In this document: one piece after another, positions 44,586-54,821 of the stretch
How the letters are laid out: the number at the start of each line of letters is the position of its first letter
Position numbering within the stretch: the stretch's first letter is position 1
Assembly: GCF_032854445.1 (NCBI RefSeq)
Contig: NC_088307.1
Coordinates: forward strand, 22,148,017 to 22,208,016
Source: Liolophura sinensis
Taxonomy: Eukaryota; Mollusca; Polyplacophora; Chitonida; Chitonidae
Direction of reading: 5' to 3'
DNA length: 60,000 nt
The notes under the pieces: model-generated
Databases searched by the model: none
Seen by the model: only the letters and a program-made list of their open reading frames with translations
What the model was told of the DNA's origin: nothing
Position numbers and translations under genes: made by a program

Positions 44586-45272
44586 GCGTTCGTCTTTTGT
44601 TATATTAAAAAGTGTGTGAGATGTAGAGTTTTTAGTCGTGTACTTGAAATTTAACACAGTGCATATGCTGACGGTGACGGTAATAAAATGGCGTAGACTT
44701 TACGAGGGAAAAGCAGAACCTCCTTGTGTGAAGGGTATATGGTGATCAAAATAAAATATCGTTTGTCGTAAACAAACAGAATAATGGAACAGGTTTATAT
44801 AGCGTAAGAATTTTCTTACGGTGTAGCAAGACCGGGAGTGGTCATTTTTTCGTTTCTTTTTTTTTTTTTAATTTTATATTTTTGTCTCCCTTCCCCTTGA
44901 AATTGCCAATCCTTTCATCTTGACCCTTGACATCATACGCGAGACTCTTCAATATCCAGGGCTGATGCTCATATACGTTTTACCGACATTGTTGTGTAAA
45001 ATAGCACTTAAATTATTCAAATGCTAATGTGGAATGAAGTGGGAGGCCTCAGCTCGTCTTTTATAAGAGTAGGTCTGTGTTAGTATCATACTGCGTGAGA
45101 GGTTAGTAAGAGAGATGGCTTCTTTTCATGGCTTCCGACCATGAAATGAAGTAAAATATCTTTGAGTGCGATCAGAAAACATTACTAAATCGTGTCATAA
45201 AACGTATCAATCTTTTCAGCCATTCAGCGAGTCAGTCAGTGAATGAACAAATGAATCAATTAAGAAAATAAA
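44586..45272. other. no recognised feature
   Basis: T-rich tract near 44846-44870; no coding pattern was recognised. Confidence 0.45.
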
Positions 45273-45275
45273 TCA

Positions 45276-45390
45276 GTTATTTATTTATTTATTTGATTGG
45301 TATTTTGTGCTATATTTTAGAATATCTGACTTATCCGACAGTGACCAGGACAATGGGGTGTGGAAACCAGGCAGAGCATGAGGGAAATTA
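45276..45390 (-). mobile_element. SINE family A fragment, diverged
   Basis: (ATTT)n then 'gattggtattttgtgctatattttagaatatctgacttatccgacagtgaccaggacaatgggg'. Minus orientation; the first of two similar variant copies 165 bp apart. Confidence 0.7.
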
Positions 45391-45440
45391 AGTGAAATAC
45401 CTTTGAGTGCTGCCAGAAATTATTAACAAATTGTCAATGC

Positions 45441-45560
45441 TTTATTTATTTATTTGATCGGTGTTTTATGTCATAATCTAGAGTATTTCACTTATACGAT
45501 GGCGACTAGGATAATGGTGAGAGGAAACCTGACGGAGTATGGGGGAAACCACAACAATCC
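45441..45560 (-). mobile_element. SINE family A fragment, diverged
   Basis: 'tttatttatttatttgatcggtgttttatgtcataatctagagtatttcacttatacgatggcgactaggataatgg'. It shares the 'ga(c/t)(c/t)aggataatgg' variant with 45276-45390, so the two may belong to one subfamily or be a local duplication. Confidence 0.75.
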
Positions 45561-46142
45561 GTCATGAAGGTGCTCTCAGGACATTTCTTCAGTGATGCAG
45601 CACTATAAAAATGACGTCATGGAGACTGTACAACAATAAAAGGGATCCAGAGTGTTATCACACCGTTATGATGAAAACAATGTTATCAATAATATTTGTC
45701 GGGAATTTAGTATGGTAAGTTTTCAATGCATGCACAGAGTCCCAGTATGGGAGTAATTGTATAGCCATAGTTCAGTTGTGAAGCATGTATGTATGCCTGC
45801 ACATGCGCACATATACTTGTCTCATCCATCATCCCTGTCAATCATAAAGTCTGAGCATGTCGTGTGAATTGAACAGACTTGCATATTACACTGTACTATT
45901 TTGGTCTATAATGTAATATTAAAACGGACAGCTGCAAGCAATATGCATTAATGCAGGAAGCATGACGCTATATCGTTGTGCAAAAATATGCCATTATACA
46001 CATGTATGTACGAATAAGATTTCATCTTGCAAAACACACATTGTGCACTCGTTTAAACTTCGTGCCCACTTCAACATGCAGTCATCGATGTGTTTAACCA
46101 TCTATAGTCTATTCGGAGAATTTATTAGATACAGATGACCAA

Positions 46143-46215
46143 TAGGATGGTTGGTGTGTTTGACTGGAGCTATTTTGCGTCGTAACCAAGGATATTTTAC
46201 TTATATGACGCCGAA
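46143..46215 (-). mobile_element. SINE family A 3' fragment
   Basis: 'ggttggtgtgtttgactggagctattttgcgtcgtaaccaaggatattttacttatatgacgcc', diverged. It shares the 'gactggagct' variant with the next copy. Confidence 0.55.
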
Positions 46216-46246
46216 ACAATGAACCCAAAGTAAACCATCGGTGTTG

Positions 46247-46466
46247 ATATTATTTATTATCTGACTGGAGCTCTACTTCGTACTCAAAAATATATTACCT
46301 ATACAACGGCGGCCAGCATTATGGCGGGAGGAAACCTACGACAATCCGCAGGTTGCTGACAGACCTTCTCACGTATGACCGGAGACGAAGCAAACATGAG
46401 ATGGACTTGAACTCACAGCGATCACATTGTTGAAAGGCCCCTGGGTCATTGTGCTCGTCTGGTCAT
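46247..46466 (-). mobile_element. SINE family A, near full length
   Basis: 'tgactggagctctacttcgtactcaaaaatatattacctatacaacggcggccagcattatgg...tgagatggacttgaactcacagcgatcacattgttg...cctgggtcattgtgct'. Minus orientation, 62 bp before an oppositely oriented copy. Confidence 0.85.
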
Positions 46467-46528
46467 GGTCGGTCATCTTGATGTGTTTCTTATACTACTT
46501 AGATAGGTGCTTTCATATACTATATTCA

Positions 46529-46710
46529 GCTCATGCTGCCTTCCACTCCGGCCGTACGTGGGAAGGTTTGCCAGCAACCTGCGGATGGTCGTGGGTTTCC
46601 CCCGGGCTCTGCCCGGTTTCCACCCACCATAATGCTGGCCGCCGTCGTATAAGTGAAATATTCTTGAGTACGGCGTAAAACACCAATCAAAAAAAAAAAA
46701 AAAAAAAAAA
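46529..46710 (+). mobile_element. young SINE family A, 5'-truncated, with 16-bp target-site duplication
   Basis: TCATATACTATATTCA at 46513-46528 and 46711-46726, exact. It starts 'gctcatgctgccttccactccggccgtacgtgg' and ends 'gtaaaacaccaatc' plus 22 A. The clean sequence, long A tail and exact duplication point to a recent insertion. Confidence 0.93.
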
Positions 46711-46726
46711 TCATATACTATATTCA

Positions 46727-47809
46727 TTTGTACACAATTGCTCGATTGAAAACCAGGTATCCTGTACAATTGTGGAATTGTTTACATCTGTTAAGTCAAA
46801 ATCGCCTGTTATAAATTTGCTCGAGTTCAGGACCAATTTCGCATGAGTTAAGGGGTTTTGGTATCCTAATTAGAGTTACATACGTGGAATTATACTAACT
46901 AGGAGATCATGTTAATCTGCGAAACCTATTTTTCATGTCCACTAGAATCATGTGCTTGAGTCACCGTCTGGTGTAACGAGTTGTTATCCCCACACTAACC
47001 GGTTCAGGGGGATTCTTTTCCCTGCCCCTTAGCCCCTTTCCCTCCTACCTATCTCTCTCGTTTTTTTTTCTGCGTGAATACGTGGTTGTAAACGTCATGA
47101 TTGAGTTACACGTCCTTCCTCTCCGCGTAATAGTAAAACTTGTTTGCACCCGGCATCCTTACAAGCAGGTAGACAACCTGTAAATAGGTCAGCCTCTCTG
47201 TCAAGCATACCTGTCAAGAATGTGGGAGTTCCGCACATATTCAACCACACTGGGTTTAGCATTTTTCTACTATTATTTTCACAAGTTTAAATTGTGAATA
47301 TACTGTAGATGACATGGTATACAGTGAAATATGTCGAATTCTTTACGTTGCGCATTATGTTTCAAAAACAGTGACAAATTGGATAAACGTGAATTGATAA
47401 GTGTGTGGTTGCCATTTTTAGCTGCTCCATGAGAGAGCGTCGCTGTTGTTGTTGTTGTTCATATTGCTCTCGTTGTTGTTGGTGATCTTCGTGTTCCCGA
47501 TAGTAGCATCAAGTATACTCAAAGGCGCATGCGTCGCATACCATCCATCTTGTTTTGGTTATCTGGGAAACCTTCCAAAACCCTCAGGATTGAACTCTTT
47601 CAAAGGGCTCGACAACCAAAACCCTCGACAACCAAAACCACACCAAACTGTGATGCCAAAATAGCGATTATTCTCGACAATTCGTTTCCTTCACTCCGAA
47701 ACTCCTATTGCCTTTGACCATTGACGACTAATATATTTTCATTGAAATCACTACATTTTTGCCTCGTTGTTCTTAAACTCAGGTGCTAGGATAAGGTCAG
47801 CCGGTAGGC
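46727..47809. other. no recognised feature
   Basis: A GTT-repeat at about 47441-47460 opens a hydrophobic frame (MLLLFILLSLLLVIF) that is probably an artefact. 'cgacaaccaaaaccct' is doubled at about 47609-47640. Confidence 0.45.
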
Positions 47810-47908
47810 CTACTATTTATTTAGGCACTTACATGAACTGTTAGAATAAAACCCTCACTGAGGTAAACTGACAAAAGGCTATACTTCATCGGTTGCGTGT
47901 GACCATTA
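47810..47908 (-). repeat. interspersed repeat D, middle part
   Basis: 'actatttatttaggcacttacatgaactgttagaataaaaccctcactgaggtaaactgacaaaaggctatacttcatcggttgcgtgtgaccat'. Confidence 0.75.
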
Positions 47909-47957
47909 AGGGTGCTACCCCAAAATCAAATAAATAAGTCAAGTTCTCCCTCCCCTC

Positions 47958-48035
47958 CCCCACAGGTAGTAAGGTGCACCTTTACTACACAATCCCCTAC
48001 AGGTAGTAAGGTGCACCTTTACTACACAATCCCCA
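47958..48035. repeat. tandem pair of 23-bp palindromes with AGGTGCACCT core
   Basis: GTAGTAAGGTGCACCTTTACTAC occurs at about 47966-47988 and 48004-48026 in a 38-bp unit repeated twice ('...actacacaatccccy'). Each palindrome is near-perfect. The two could form hairpins or bind a dimeric factor; the core holds paired CACCT words. Confidence 0.8.
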
Positions 48036-48055
48036 CCCACGCTTTTCATTAATAC

Positions 48056-48215
48056 CTGTAAGTATAGATCAAATAAGCGATATCTCCGTGCCGCTGTCTT
48101 TACATAACCCGGTTTGAGGGCCTCTAAATCAGACAGCGTCATGCTCTGCAGACGAACTCCTGTCGTATGAAAATACCATACACATAGGGTTCGCGTTTCA
48201 TGGCGATATGGTGGG
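48056..48215 (-). CDS. possible exon B of an unrecognised minus-strand gene
   Basis: Minus strand: acceptor ttttgtacag|CCCACC, donor TTACAG|gtatta, 160 nt, open throughout. The translation has PPYRHETRTLCVWYFHTTG and LSDLEALKPGYVKTAARRY and ends RLFDLYLQ. Codons look coding, and the reading enters with one base, which fits exon A (48844-48940) ending with two bases (AG+C, serine). I do not recognise the family. An alternative acceptor lies at 48159 (catacgacag). The palindrome pair lies 30 bp downstream. Confidence 0.38.
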
Positions 48216-48364
48216 CTGTACAAAACTGATTGTGTGGTTGGGGTTTGGCTTTGTGGGTGTTGTCAGCCTCTTGATGTTGTCACTTTATTGACTGAACAAA
48301 ATATGATATCAGATTGTGTTATGCCCAGATATTTGTCTAAGGAAACTGACTTATAACGGAGTGT

Positions 48365-48518
48365 TTTAGGGAAGTAAATTTGTGAGTTACCTGCCGAAGG
48401 TCGGTAGTTTTACACGGGACACTCCGCTTTCCTCGTTGCATTAACCTAACCACGGTTATAGAAGTGAAAAATTCTTGTGAGCTGCGTTAAAATAAAATCA
48501 ATCAATAAATCAATGGAT
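48365..48518 (+). repeat. diverged SINE A relative
   Basis: 'taaatttgtgagttacctgccgaaggtcggtagttttacacgggacactccgctttcctcgttgcattaacctaaccacggttatagaagtgaaaaattcttgtgagctgcgttaaaataaaatcaatcaataaat'. It lies in the intron between candidate exons A and B. Confidence 0.6.
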
Positions 48519-48843
48519 TAATTATAACAGAGTGTGTGGCAGTGTAAGACTGTCTGGGGCCATCCATAGTAAATGATTCATAATACCCGACGATTTACCT
48601 AAAGTACAACTCAGTAACGCTAGAACGGCCTTATTCACTTCAAACCACCGCCAAATTAGCGAGGCCTGGATTCGAACCTTTGATTCTTTTGTAGTCTTGT
48701 TTTGAGGATGGCGGTGTTTGTCAACGTTATGAAAGCTACTTAGCTTCTGTTATATTCACATTATAAAGAGATTCGACACGAAAGGTCGAGTCTTCAGCGG
48801 AGAGTTAGTCAATAAAACCGGTCTGATCCCCTGTCTGTTATAC

Positions 48844-48940
48844 CTGTCACATCTTGACTCAGCGTCAATGTCCATTGTGTGGGTCTTATGACCCAACGAC
48901 TTTAACCCACCGTCTGCCGTATCTGGTGGCATTCGTCTAC
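48844..48940 (-). CDS. possible exon A of an unrecognised minus-strand gene
   Basis: Minus strand: acceptor cttattcagttcag|GTAGAC (good pyrimidine tract), donor GTGACAG|gtataa, 97 nt. The open frame reads RRMPPDTADGGLKSLGHK and then THTMDIDAESRCD. It starts in phase 1 and leaves two bases, matching exon B. The putative intron of 628 bp contains only a SINE relative. No first or last exon was found, so this is a fragment of a gene model at best. It could also be a decayed gene copy. Confidence 0.38.
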
Positions 48941-49054
48941 CTGAACTGAATAAGAACCAACAGGACAATAGCTGTCATTCAGTTAAGTTAGGATGCCTTA
49001 CCCTGTCTCAATGGATTAATCGTATGTCAGCCATTTACAGATCGCATTCAGGTC

Positions 49055-49200
49055 TGTAGCAACCTGCGGATGGTCGTGGGTTTCACCCGGGCTCTGCCCG
49101 GTTTCCTCCCACCATTATGCTGGCCACCGTCATATAAGTGAAATATTCTTGAGTACGGCGTAAAACATCTATCTAATAAATAAGTAAATGAGTAAATGAG

Positions 49201-49270
<70 letters not shown>

Positions 49271-49328
49271 CATACATACATACATACATACATACATACA
49301 TACATACATACATACATAAATAAATAAA
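49055..49328 (+). mobile_element. 5'-truncated SINE family A with expanded tail and 19-bp target-site duplication
   Basis: TACAGATCGCATTCAGGTC at 49036-49054 and 49329-49347, exact. The SINE body is only about 115 bp ('tgtagcaacctgcggatgg...gtaaaacatctatct'); the rest is the tail grown into (TAAA)n and (TACA)n from 49170 to 49328. Confidence 0.92.
49190..49328 (+). repeat. (TAAA)n/(TACA)n microsatellite grown from a SINE tail
   Basis: Pure TAAA units, then TACA units with one TATA break, then TAAA again. Both ends lie within the SINE's target-site duplications, so the array arose from the tail. It makes long poly-Tyr/Met/Val minus frames. Confidence 0.95.
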
Positions 49329-49524
49329 TACAGATCGCATTCAGGTCGTGTTTCAGCCAATTCACGCCTAGGTGCAGATTGTCTGGCAATATCTAGGTTA
49401 CATTTTAGCAAGATAATTCCATATTCGGGTAGTATTTCTTTCGTATACTGGCAATACATCTTGGTTGTATTTCGGCAGTATGCTGCCCTTATTCTACTCA
49501 TTCCCGTGTTGGTTATAAGCCTTG

Positions 49525-50005
49525 TCAGCCTTGTTATATTCAGTTTGTATTTCAGCTATGCAATAATTACATTGAAGTCGTTTTCCGAGCAACATACAGG
49601 ATGTATTTTACCTATGCAATGATCAGACTGAAGTCGCTGTTCGACAAATATTCAGGTTGTATTTCAGTTATGCAATGATCACATTGAAGTCGCTTTCTGA
49701 GAAATATTCAGGTTGTATTTCAGCTATGCAATGATCAGACTGAAGTCGCTGTCCGAGATATATACAGGTTGTATTTCAGCTTTGCAATGATCACACTATA
49801 GCCACTTACTGAGAAATATGCAGGTTGTATTTCAGCTATGCAATGATCACACTGTGGTCATTTACTGAGAAATATGCAGGTTGTATTTCAACTATGCAAA
49901 TGATCACACTGTGGTCACTTACTGAGAGATATGCATGTTGTATTTCAGCTATGCAATGATTACACTGAAGTCGCTCTCTGAGAAATATTCAGCTTGTATT
50001 TGCTG
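49525..50005 (+). repeat. 56-bp satellite, about 8 units
   Basis: Units keyed by 'ggttgtatttcagctatgcaatgatcacac', spaced 56 bp at 49659, 49715, 49771 and 49827, with more diverged neighbours. It is unrelated in sequence to the 56-bp array in GTF3C5. Confidence 0.9.
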
Positions 50006-50205
50006 TTAGTTTTAACCTGAAAGTTATCTGATAAATCTAACCCAGAAGTTGTCTGACACACGTATACTGGGAAACCGGATTTCTGTATGTATGCATGAGA
50101 CCCTCGGCTAAGATTACGTTTAAAGATTCAAAACACTTCTTATTATTATTCTAGATGAATGTGTAAAAACAAACATGAAAAACTATATCCTGAAGTATGG
50201 AGGCT

Positions 50206-50245
<40 letters not shown>

Positions 50246-50420
50246 TGTTGTTGTTGTTAGCAATTTGACACTTTTCTCAATAAATTTTCATTCATACGAC
50301 GGATATCAGATTTAAGGGCAGAGGAAACCAAATTACCTGACAAACCTTCAGACGTAAAACCGCGGTTAGCATAACTAGCGGTAAGAGGATTCGAGCCCAG
50401 TGGTCGGTAGTCGATGGGCT
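50206..50420 (-). repeat. diverged SINE A-like copy with a long ATTT tail
   Basis: (ATTT)n at 50209-50246, then 'ttcattcatacgacggatatcagatttaagggcagaggaaacc...cctgacaaaccttcagacgta...gaggattcgagcccagtgg'. The last part is a reverse-complement B-box-like word, so the head of this relative is retained. Confidence 0.55.
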
Positions 50421-50544
50421 AGGGTCAGATCACCGCTCAGATGAATAAACCAGTACATCGCTATGAAATTTACAGAATAAACTACACCAGCCATTCTAAA
50501 TCAGTGTTAAAACCACGTTTATTAAGAACGAATTTATGCACGAA

Positions 50545-50740
50545 TTAGGTGCCTCCGTGACTGAATGGTTAGCGTCTTCAAGTCCAACCCATGTTGGCTT
50601 CCTCTCCCGTTCTGGGAAGATCTACCAGCAATATGCGGGTGGCCTTGCGCTTCCTCCGGTCTTTGTCCAGTTTCTTCTCACCGTTACGCTGGCGTAGAGG
50701 TAAAATATTCTTTATTTGTCAAAGAAATGAATAAATATAC
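50545..50740 (+). mobile_element. SINE family A, diverged, with head deletion
   Basis: Head 'taggtgcctccgtgactgaatggttagcg', then directly 'tcttcaagtccaacccatgttggcttcctctcccgttctgggaagatctaccagcaatatgcgggtggcc...' to 'ggtaaaatattctttatttg'. Confidence 0.75.
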
Positions 50741-51365
50741 ATTGAGCCAAATGCTTACAATAAGTCAATTTAAAAAAAAACTCAGAGCACACGTTACACC
50801 AGCCATTCTCTACTTTGTGCAGAACGACACGTTTATTGAGAAGTATTTTATATAACGAACTTAACGCTTACAACAGCAGCCATTGTTGATATTCATGCGA
50901 TAGGCCACAGTGTGACACGTATAACACGTTTGTTGACAATGCTGAGGTTACTCAATACAACACAGAAAGTGACTTTATACCGTATATTAAGTTCATCGCC
51001 ACTGAAATGTTGATTCCAACGGTTTCATACAATGTAACTATTGAAAAGGAAAAGGGCTAAGAAGAAAAAAAATAAACAAAATAACGTGTTGACACGGGAA
51101 TAATACATAGAAACGTATTTTGGACATCAGCCAATAATCTCGACTTTATCAAAGCAACATTTGTATATTATATTTGCAAATAATGACTGCTGGTAATAAA
51201 CTGAAAGATATTCAGTGAACTGCCGCAAGAAATGCAAGTGTGTACTTTTCCTCTACACACATATATTGTGCAGTGGGTAAAATTGTACTTTTTAGCAAAA
51301 AAGCGTAAAGGTATAAGGAGGAATGTTAAAATTACAACGACCATATAGTTGTCAGTACCTCAAAA
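50741..51365. other. no recognised feature
   Basis: AT-rich, nothing recognised. Confidence 0.45.
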
Positions 51366-51412
51366 AACATGCAGCATGGAGAGTAAAACCAGAGCAATGA
51401 CCACAGTGCTAT
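51366..51412 (+). repeat. interspersed repeat D, 5' end only
   Basis: 'catgcagcatggagagtaaaaccagagcaatgaccacagtgct' corresponds to the first 45 bp of D, the part amplified at 59787-60000. Confidence 0.7.
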
Positions 51413-52381
51413 ATTTGGCTATATTACATACAGTATGACAATACATATATGGGTGTACTTTCATGAACGCGTTTTGAGATCGACACAGCGGGTGTCGTGT
51501 TTGGTGTCTCGGCAACACGGTACAATGAAGCAGCAGTGTATAAATACGAAGACTCTGAGTGTCTTGTCACAAAGAGACACCATACTAATGTGACATTTGA
51601 CATATTCACCAAACACAGACAATGATTCAAAAACAACAAGCAGCAGGTAAACAGTCGAAACAAATTAGCTTGGTAAGGTAAAGGACAAATCCACTGTTGT
51701 GTTCACAACAACGACTCCAAGCGACAGGAATGTCATCTGCCATACTGTTAGCGTGTAGTGAGTATATTGGCAATGGGGATTACAAATACAGCGTCGATGA
51801 AAGTAACTAATTAAACGAGAAAATTGCTTTTGGTTAAAACATGTGAAAAATGACGGATTGTAATTGGTACTGGTTCAACACAGGTCTAAACCGGATCTGA
51901 ACACATGATGCTTATTACATGAGGAATTCACAACATGACAATGAATATGAATATGTTATTTAATTTAGCCAGAGGGGAACAAGATGAATACTAATTACCT
52001 GGACGTCGTTAACAGCTGTATATGTGTCAGGCCTACATATAGACGCTAACAAAGGAAATACAATATATTGACAACTATCTGCATTGTCAATAACGTTAAT
52101 ATTGTAAACCCAGAAAAACGCCAAGAATACCGTAATGGTTTAATTTCACTTTTTATGCTCAGCTTGCGCTTAATTTGTGGCGTAGCACCAAGCAATATAA
52201 TTTGCTATTGATGCATGAAATCACATGTTGATTTGAACTTTCTTGGAGGGAAGCTTACAATTATTTCGACACCATGAAACAGCATAATACATTTCTTAAT
52301 TCTTGAAAACTAATCCCTAGCAGATACATCCTATAACATAGGCTTAGGACAGCACAGCATGGATACCTGAGAAAAAGACCA
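51413..52381. other. no recognised feature
   Basis: AT-rich. A 79-codon minus frame at 51424-51663 has no recognisable domain. Confidence 0.4.
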
Positions 52382-52576
52382 CAGCATAGTGAACAGACCA
52401 GAACGGTGAAGAGAGTGTGACGGTTGACAAATCGTCACACGTAACCGTTGAAATACGGTCTCTCGTCTATTTACATCAGTTTGTGTTTCATTCCAACCGT
52501 TCATTTATATGCTTTAAAAGTAGCCATTTACACGCCCCATTAGAACCAAGGTTGAAGCAGAATTAGATGGACAAAA
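52382..52576 (+). repeat. interspersed repeat D, near-complete
   Basis: 'cagcatagtgaacagaccagaacggtgaagagagtgtgacggttgacaaatcgtcacacgtaaccgttgaaatacgg...catcagtttgtgtttcattccaaccgttcatttatatgctttaaa...ggttgaagcagaattagatgg'. Confidence 0.78.
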
Positions 52577-52634
52577 TAGAGCTATGTTACTTGCAAGTTG
52601 GTAGACGTAACATGTCTAGAATTACTCAACATGC

Positions 52635-52868
52635 TGTAGGCGGAGGTTAGCACGCCGGCACGTCACAATGACCTAAGAGCCTCCAGCGCTATGAGTTCAA
52701 ATACGTCACCGTACGTGGGAAGGTCTTCCAGCAACCTGCGGATGGTCGTGGGTTTCCACTGGGCTCTGCCTGGTTTCCTTACACCATAATGCTGGCTGCC
52801 GTGGTATAAGTCGTACAAGTTAAGTATTCATGAGTACCGCGTAAAATACCAATCAAATAAATAAATAA
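52635..52868 (+). mobile_element. SINE family A, near full length
   Basis: Degenerate head 'ggcggaggttagcacgccggcacgtcacaatgacctaagagcc', B-box-like 'gagttcaaatacg', body 'gtacgtgggaaggtcttccagcaacctgcggatggtcgtggg', and an AAATAAATAAAT tail. A possible 7-bp ATGCTGT duplication flanks it. Confidence 0.85.
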
Positions 52869-52869
52869 A

Positions 52870-53483
52870 TGAAAATGCTGTGATGTAATCACATTTAATA
52901 TACAATATCATAAAAACAATGCAAAGCTACCCAACCTTTGACTTTATAGCCCACCAGTAGACTAATGTAGCATAGTAAAGCAACGCAGAGAAGAAGTTTA
53001 GCAGTGCAGAACATAACATAGTAGACGATAGCATAGCATACTGCAGCAAAAGGCAACAGAGCAAAGCAACAACATAGTGTCTAGTATGTCATAAACAGTA
53101 TATTTTACACATTATGTCGAGCTCGAATGTTAAGTCCATCACGCAAATCGTAACAATTAAGGCGGTACCAAATAGATCTGGTTTTAATTAATCCGCCTGG
53201 AGGCATAAATTAAACAAAGTCTGTCTTAATGCTAACAGTACCGTAATGTTCGCGCTCGTCTTTGGATCCAGTTTCTACCGCTAAATGCAAACATCTAAAG
53301 AAGAGGAAGGTAGTCAGATATATCCATTGACTCGTACATAAAACCATGTGTTTTCTTGCTAGTGTGGTCATTTTTCTTTTTTAAAAGGTCATTTGTATCT
53401 ATAAATAGAACAAAGAGTTGTATAATATTTATACCAATGATGTATCCAGTGCTAAACAACATGGATAAGATCATTTCGTTTTA
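52870..53483. other. no recognised feature
   Basis: Purine-rich degenerate GCATAG/GCAAAG words at 52965-53080; otherwise nothing. Confidence 0.45.
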
Positions 53484-53495
53484 CATATATACGAT

Positions 53496-53554
<59 letters not shown>

Positions 53555-53556
53555 CG

Positions 53557-53611
<55 letters not shown>
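53484..53611. repeat. (TA)n microsatellite with two 'acgatta' interruptions
   Basis: Long AT dinucleotide runs broken by 'atatacgattatat' near 53489 and 53552, so one block was probably duplicated. Confidence 0.95.
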
Positions 53612-53616
<5 letters not shown>

Positions 53617-54239
53617 TAACATTTTTTTAGCCCGTGTTTTTATTAGCCTCACGTATCGAATAATCACAGGACACATTCCTGCGGTAAGCAGGAAACCTTG
53701 CCAGTGTTTCGCAGAATTATTGTGAATAAATAATGGTGCGAAGCAACTTATGACTTAATGCGGAGAGACTTTAATCTTTAAGTTTTGTGAAGCTTTCTTT
53801 GCCTTGTTTAGCTCAACCTTGATATAAACGAGTAGCATTAAAGCAATAAGCTACTTGCCCGGGTTAGTGTTTACATAAGGATAAGTCCCCAGGCCTGTTC
53901 ATATTTCACATTATCTTTGCCTTTGGCAAGGAGTCACCATTTGCCCTTTCTGATTCAAACATTTTGTTGTATAACTGGCATAGGATCAAGTATTTGTCAT
54001 TGCACAACACTTGAGAGTTTTAAAATCTCTAAATCACCAAAAATGGGTCTCTTTGAGGGGGTGGGGATATAAGTATATGTACGTGAGATAAGCTTTCGTG
54101 GTAACGATGGGATATAGTACTCCCACCTGCATTAAAGACAAAGATATAAGAGTTACCCAAATTCAGCTTCTCCTAACAACTATCCCGCATACCTAATTTT
54201 GTGTCTAGCAAACAAAAACGTATGTACACATTTCTTTAC
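53612..54239. other. no recognised feature
   Basis: No repeat or coding pattern was recognised. Confidence 0.45.
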
Positions 54240-54504
54240 CTGAAGATAAAGTAGTCCACAAAAGTTTCCCTTTTTGTCAACGTCTGCCTGTCGGTGAAGA
54301 AAACAAATATTTGCCCAACCACTCATGTCCCAAAAGGCCCCTGTATTCTCTCCTCGTATATGGAGAGAGCTTAGCCTCGTAAACCAGCAAGCGCTGTCCC
54401 CCAGGCGAGGTATAGTGGCACCCACTCCTGCTTTTTGTCTCAGGAAGAACATGGGCGAGGTTGTGAGCAAACACCGCTGTGGCGTCCACTATTAGCCGTA
54501 TTAA
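54240..54504 (-). other. coding-like patch, possible exon or pseudo-exon
   Basis: On the minus strand an AG (gatttatacag) precedes an open stretch reading VDATAVFAHNLAHVLPETKS, then GQRLLVYEAKLSPYTRREY and LGHEWLGKYLF, stopping at 54277-54279. A good donor CTTCAG|gtaaag follows at 54239, but in another frame, which is also open (to GNFCGLLYLQ). No frame spans the whole block, so it may be a frameshifted remnant. The family is not recognised. Confidence 0.27.
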
Positions 54505-54821
54505 CTGTATAAATCATCCACTTCTCTCGAGGCCTCTTGCGGTCCACTTCTGTCGATACACCTCCTCAAGTGTTATCCTGACTGCGGATTGAGTAGCTGT
54601 GTTTTACACTGTTTTCACGTTTGACACGTTTTATTGAGCGATTGACTGGTTGATTGATTGATTGATTGATTAAGTGGTTGATCTGGCTGCAACACCGTTA
54701 TGAATATATAAGGTGGTAGCATGGAGTAGCTGTTGACACGCGTGGAGCCGTTTGACCAGACTAATTAACGTTCGTTAAAAACTTGTCTTACACCACGATG
54801 TGAGTGACATCACGTCATACG

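Noticed and set aside
47446-47664. Small secreted protein with a signal-peptide-like start
   Set aside because: The hydrophobic start comes from a GTT repeat and the rest shows no family, splice or codon support.
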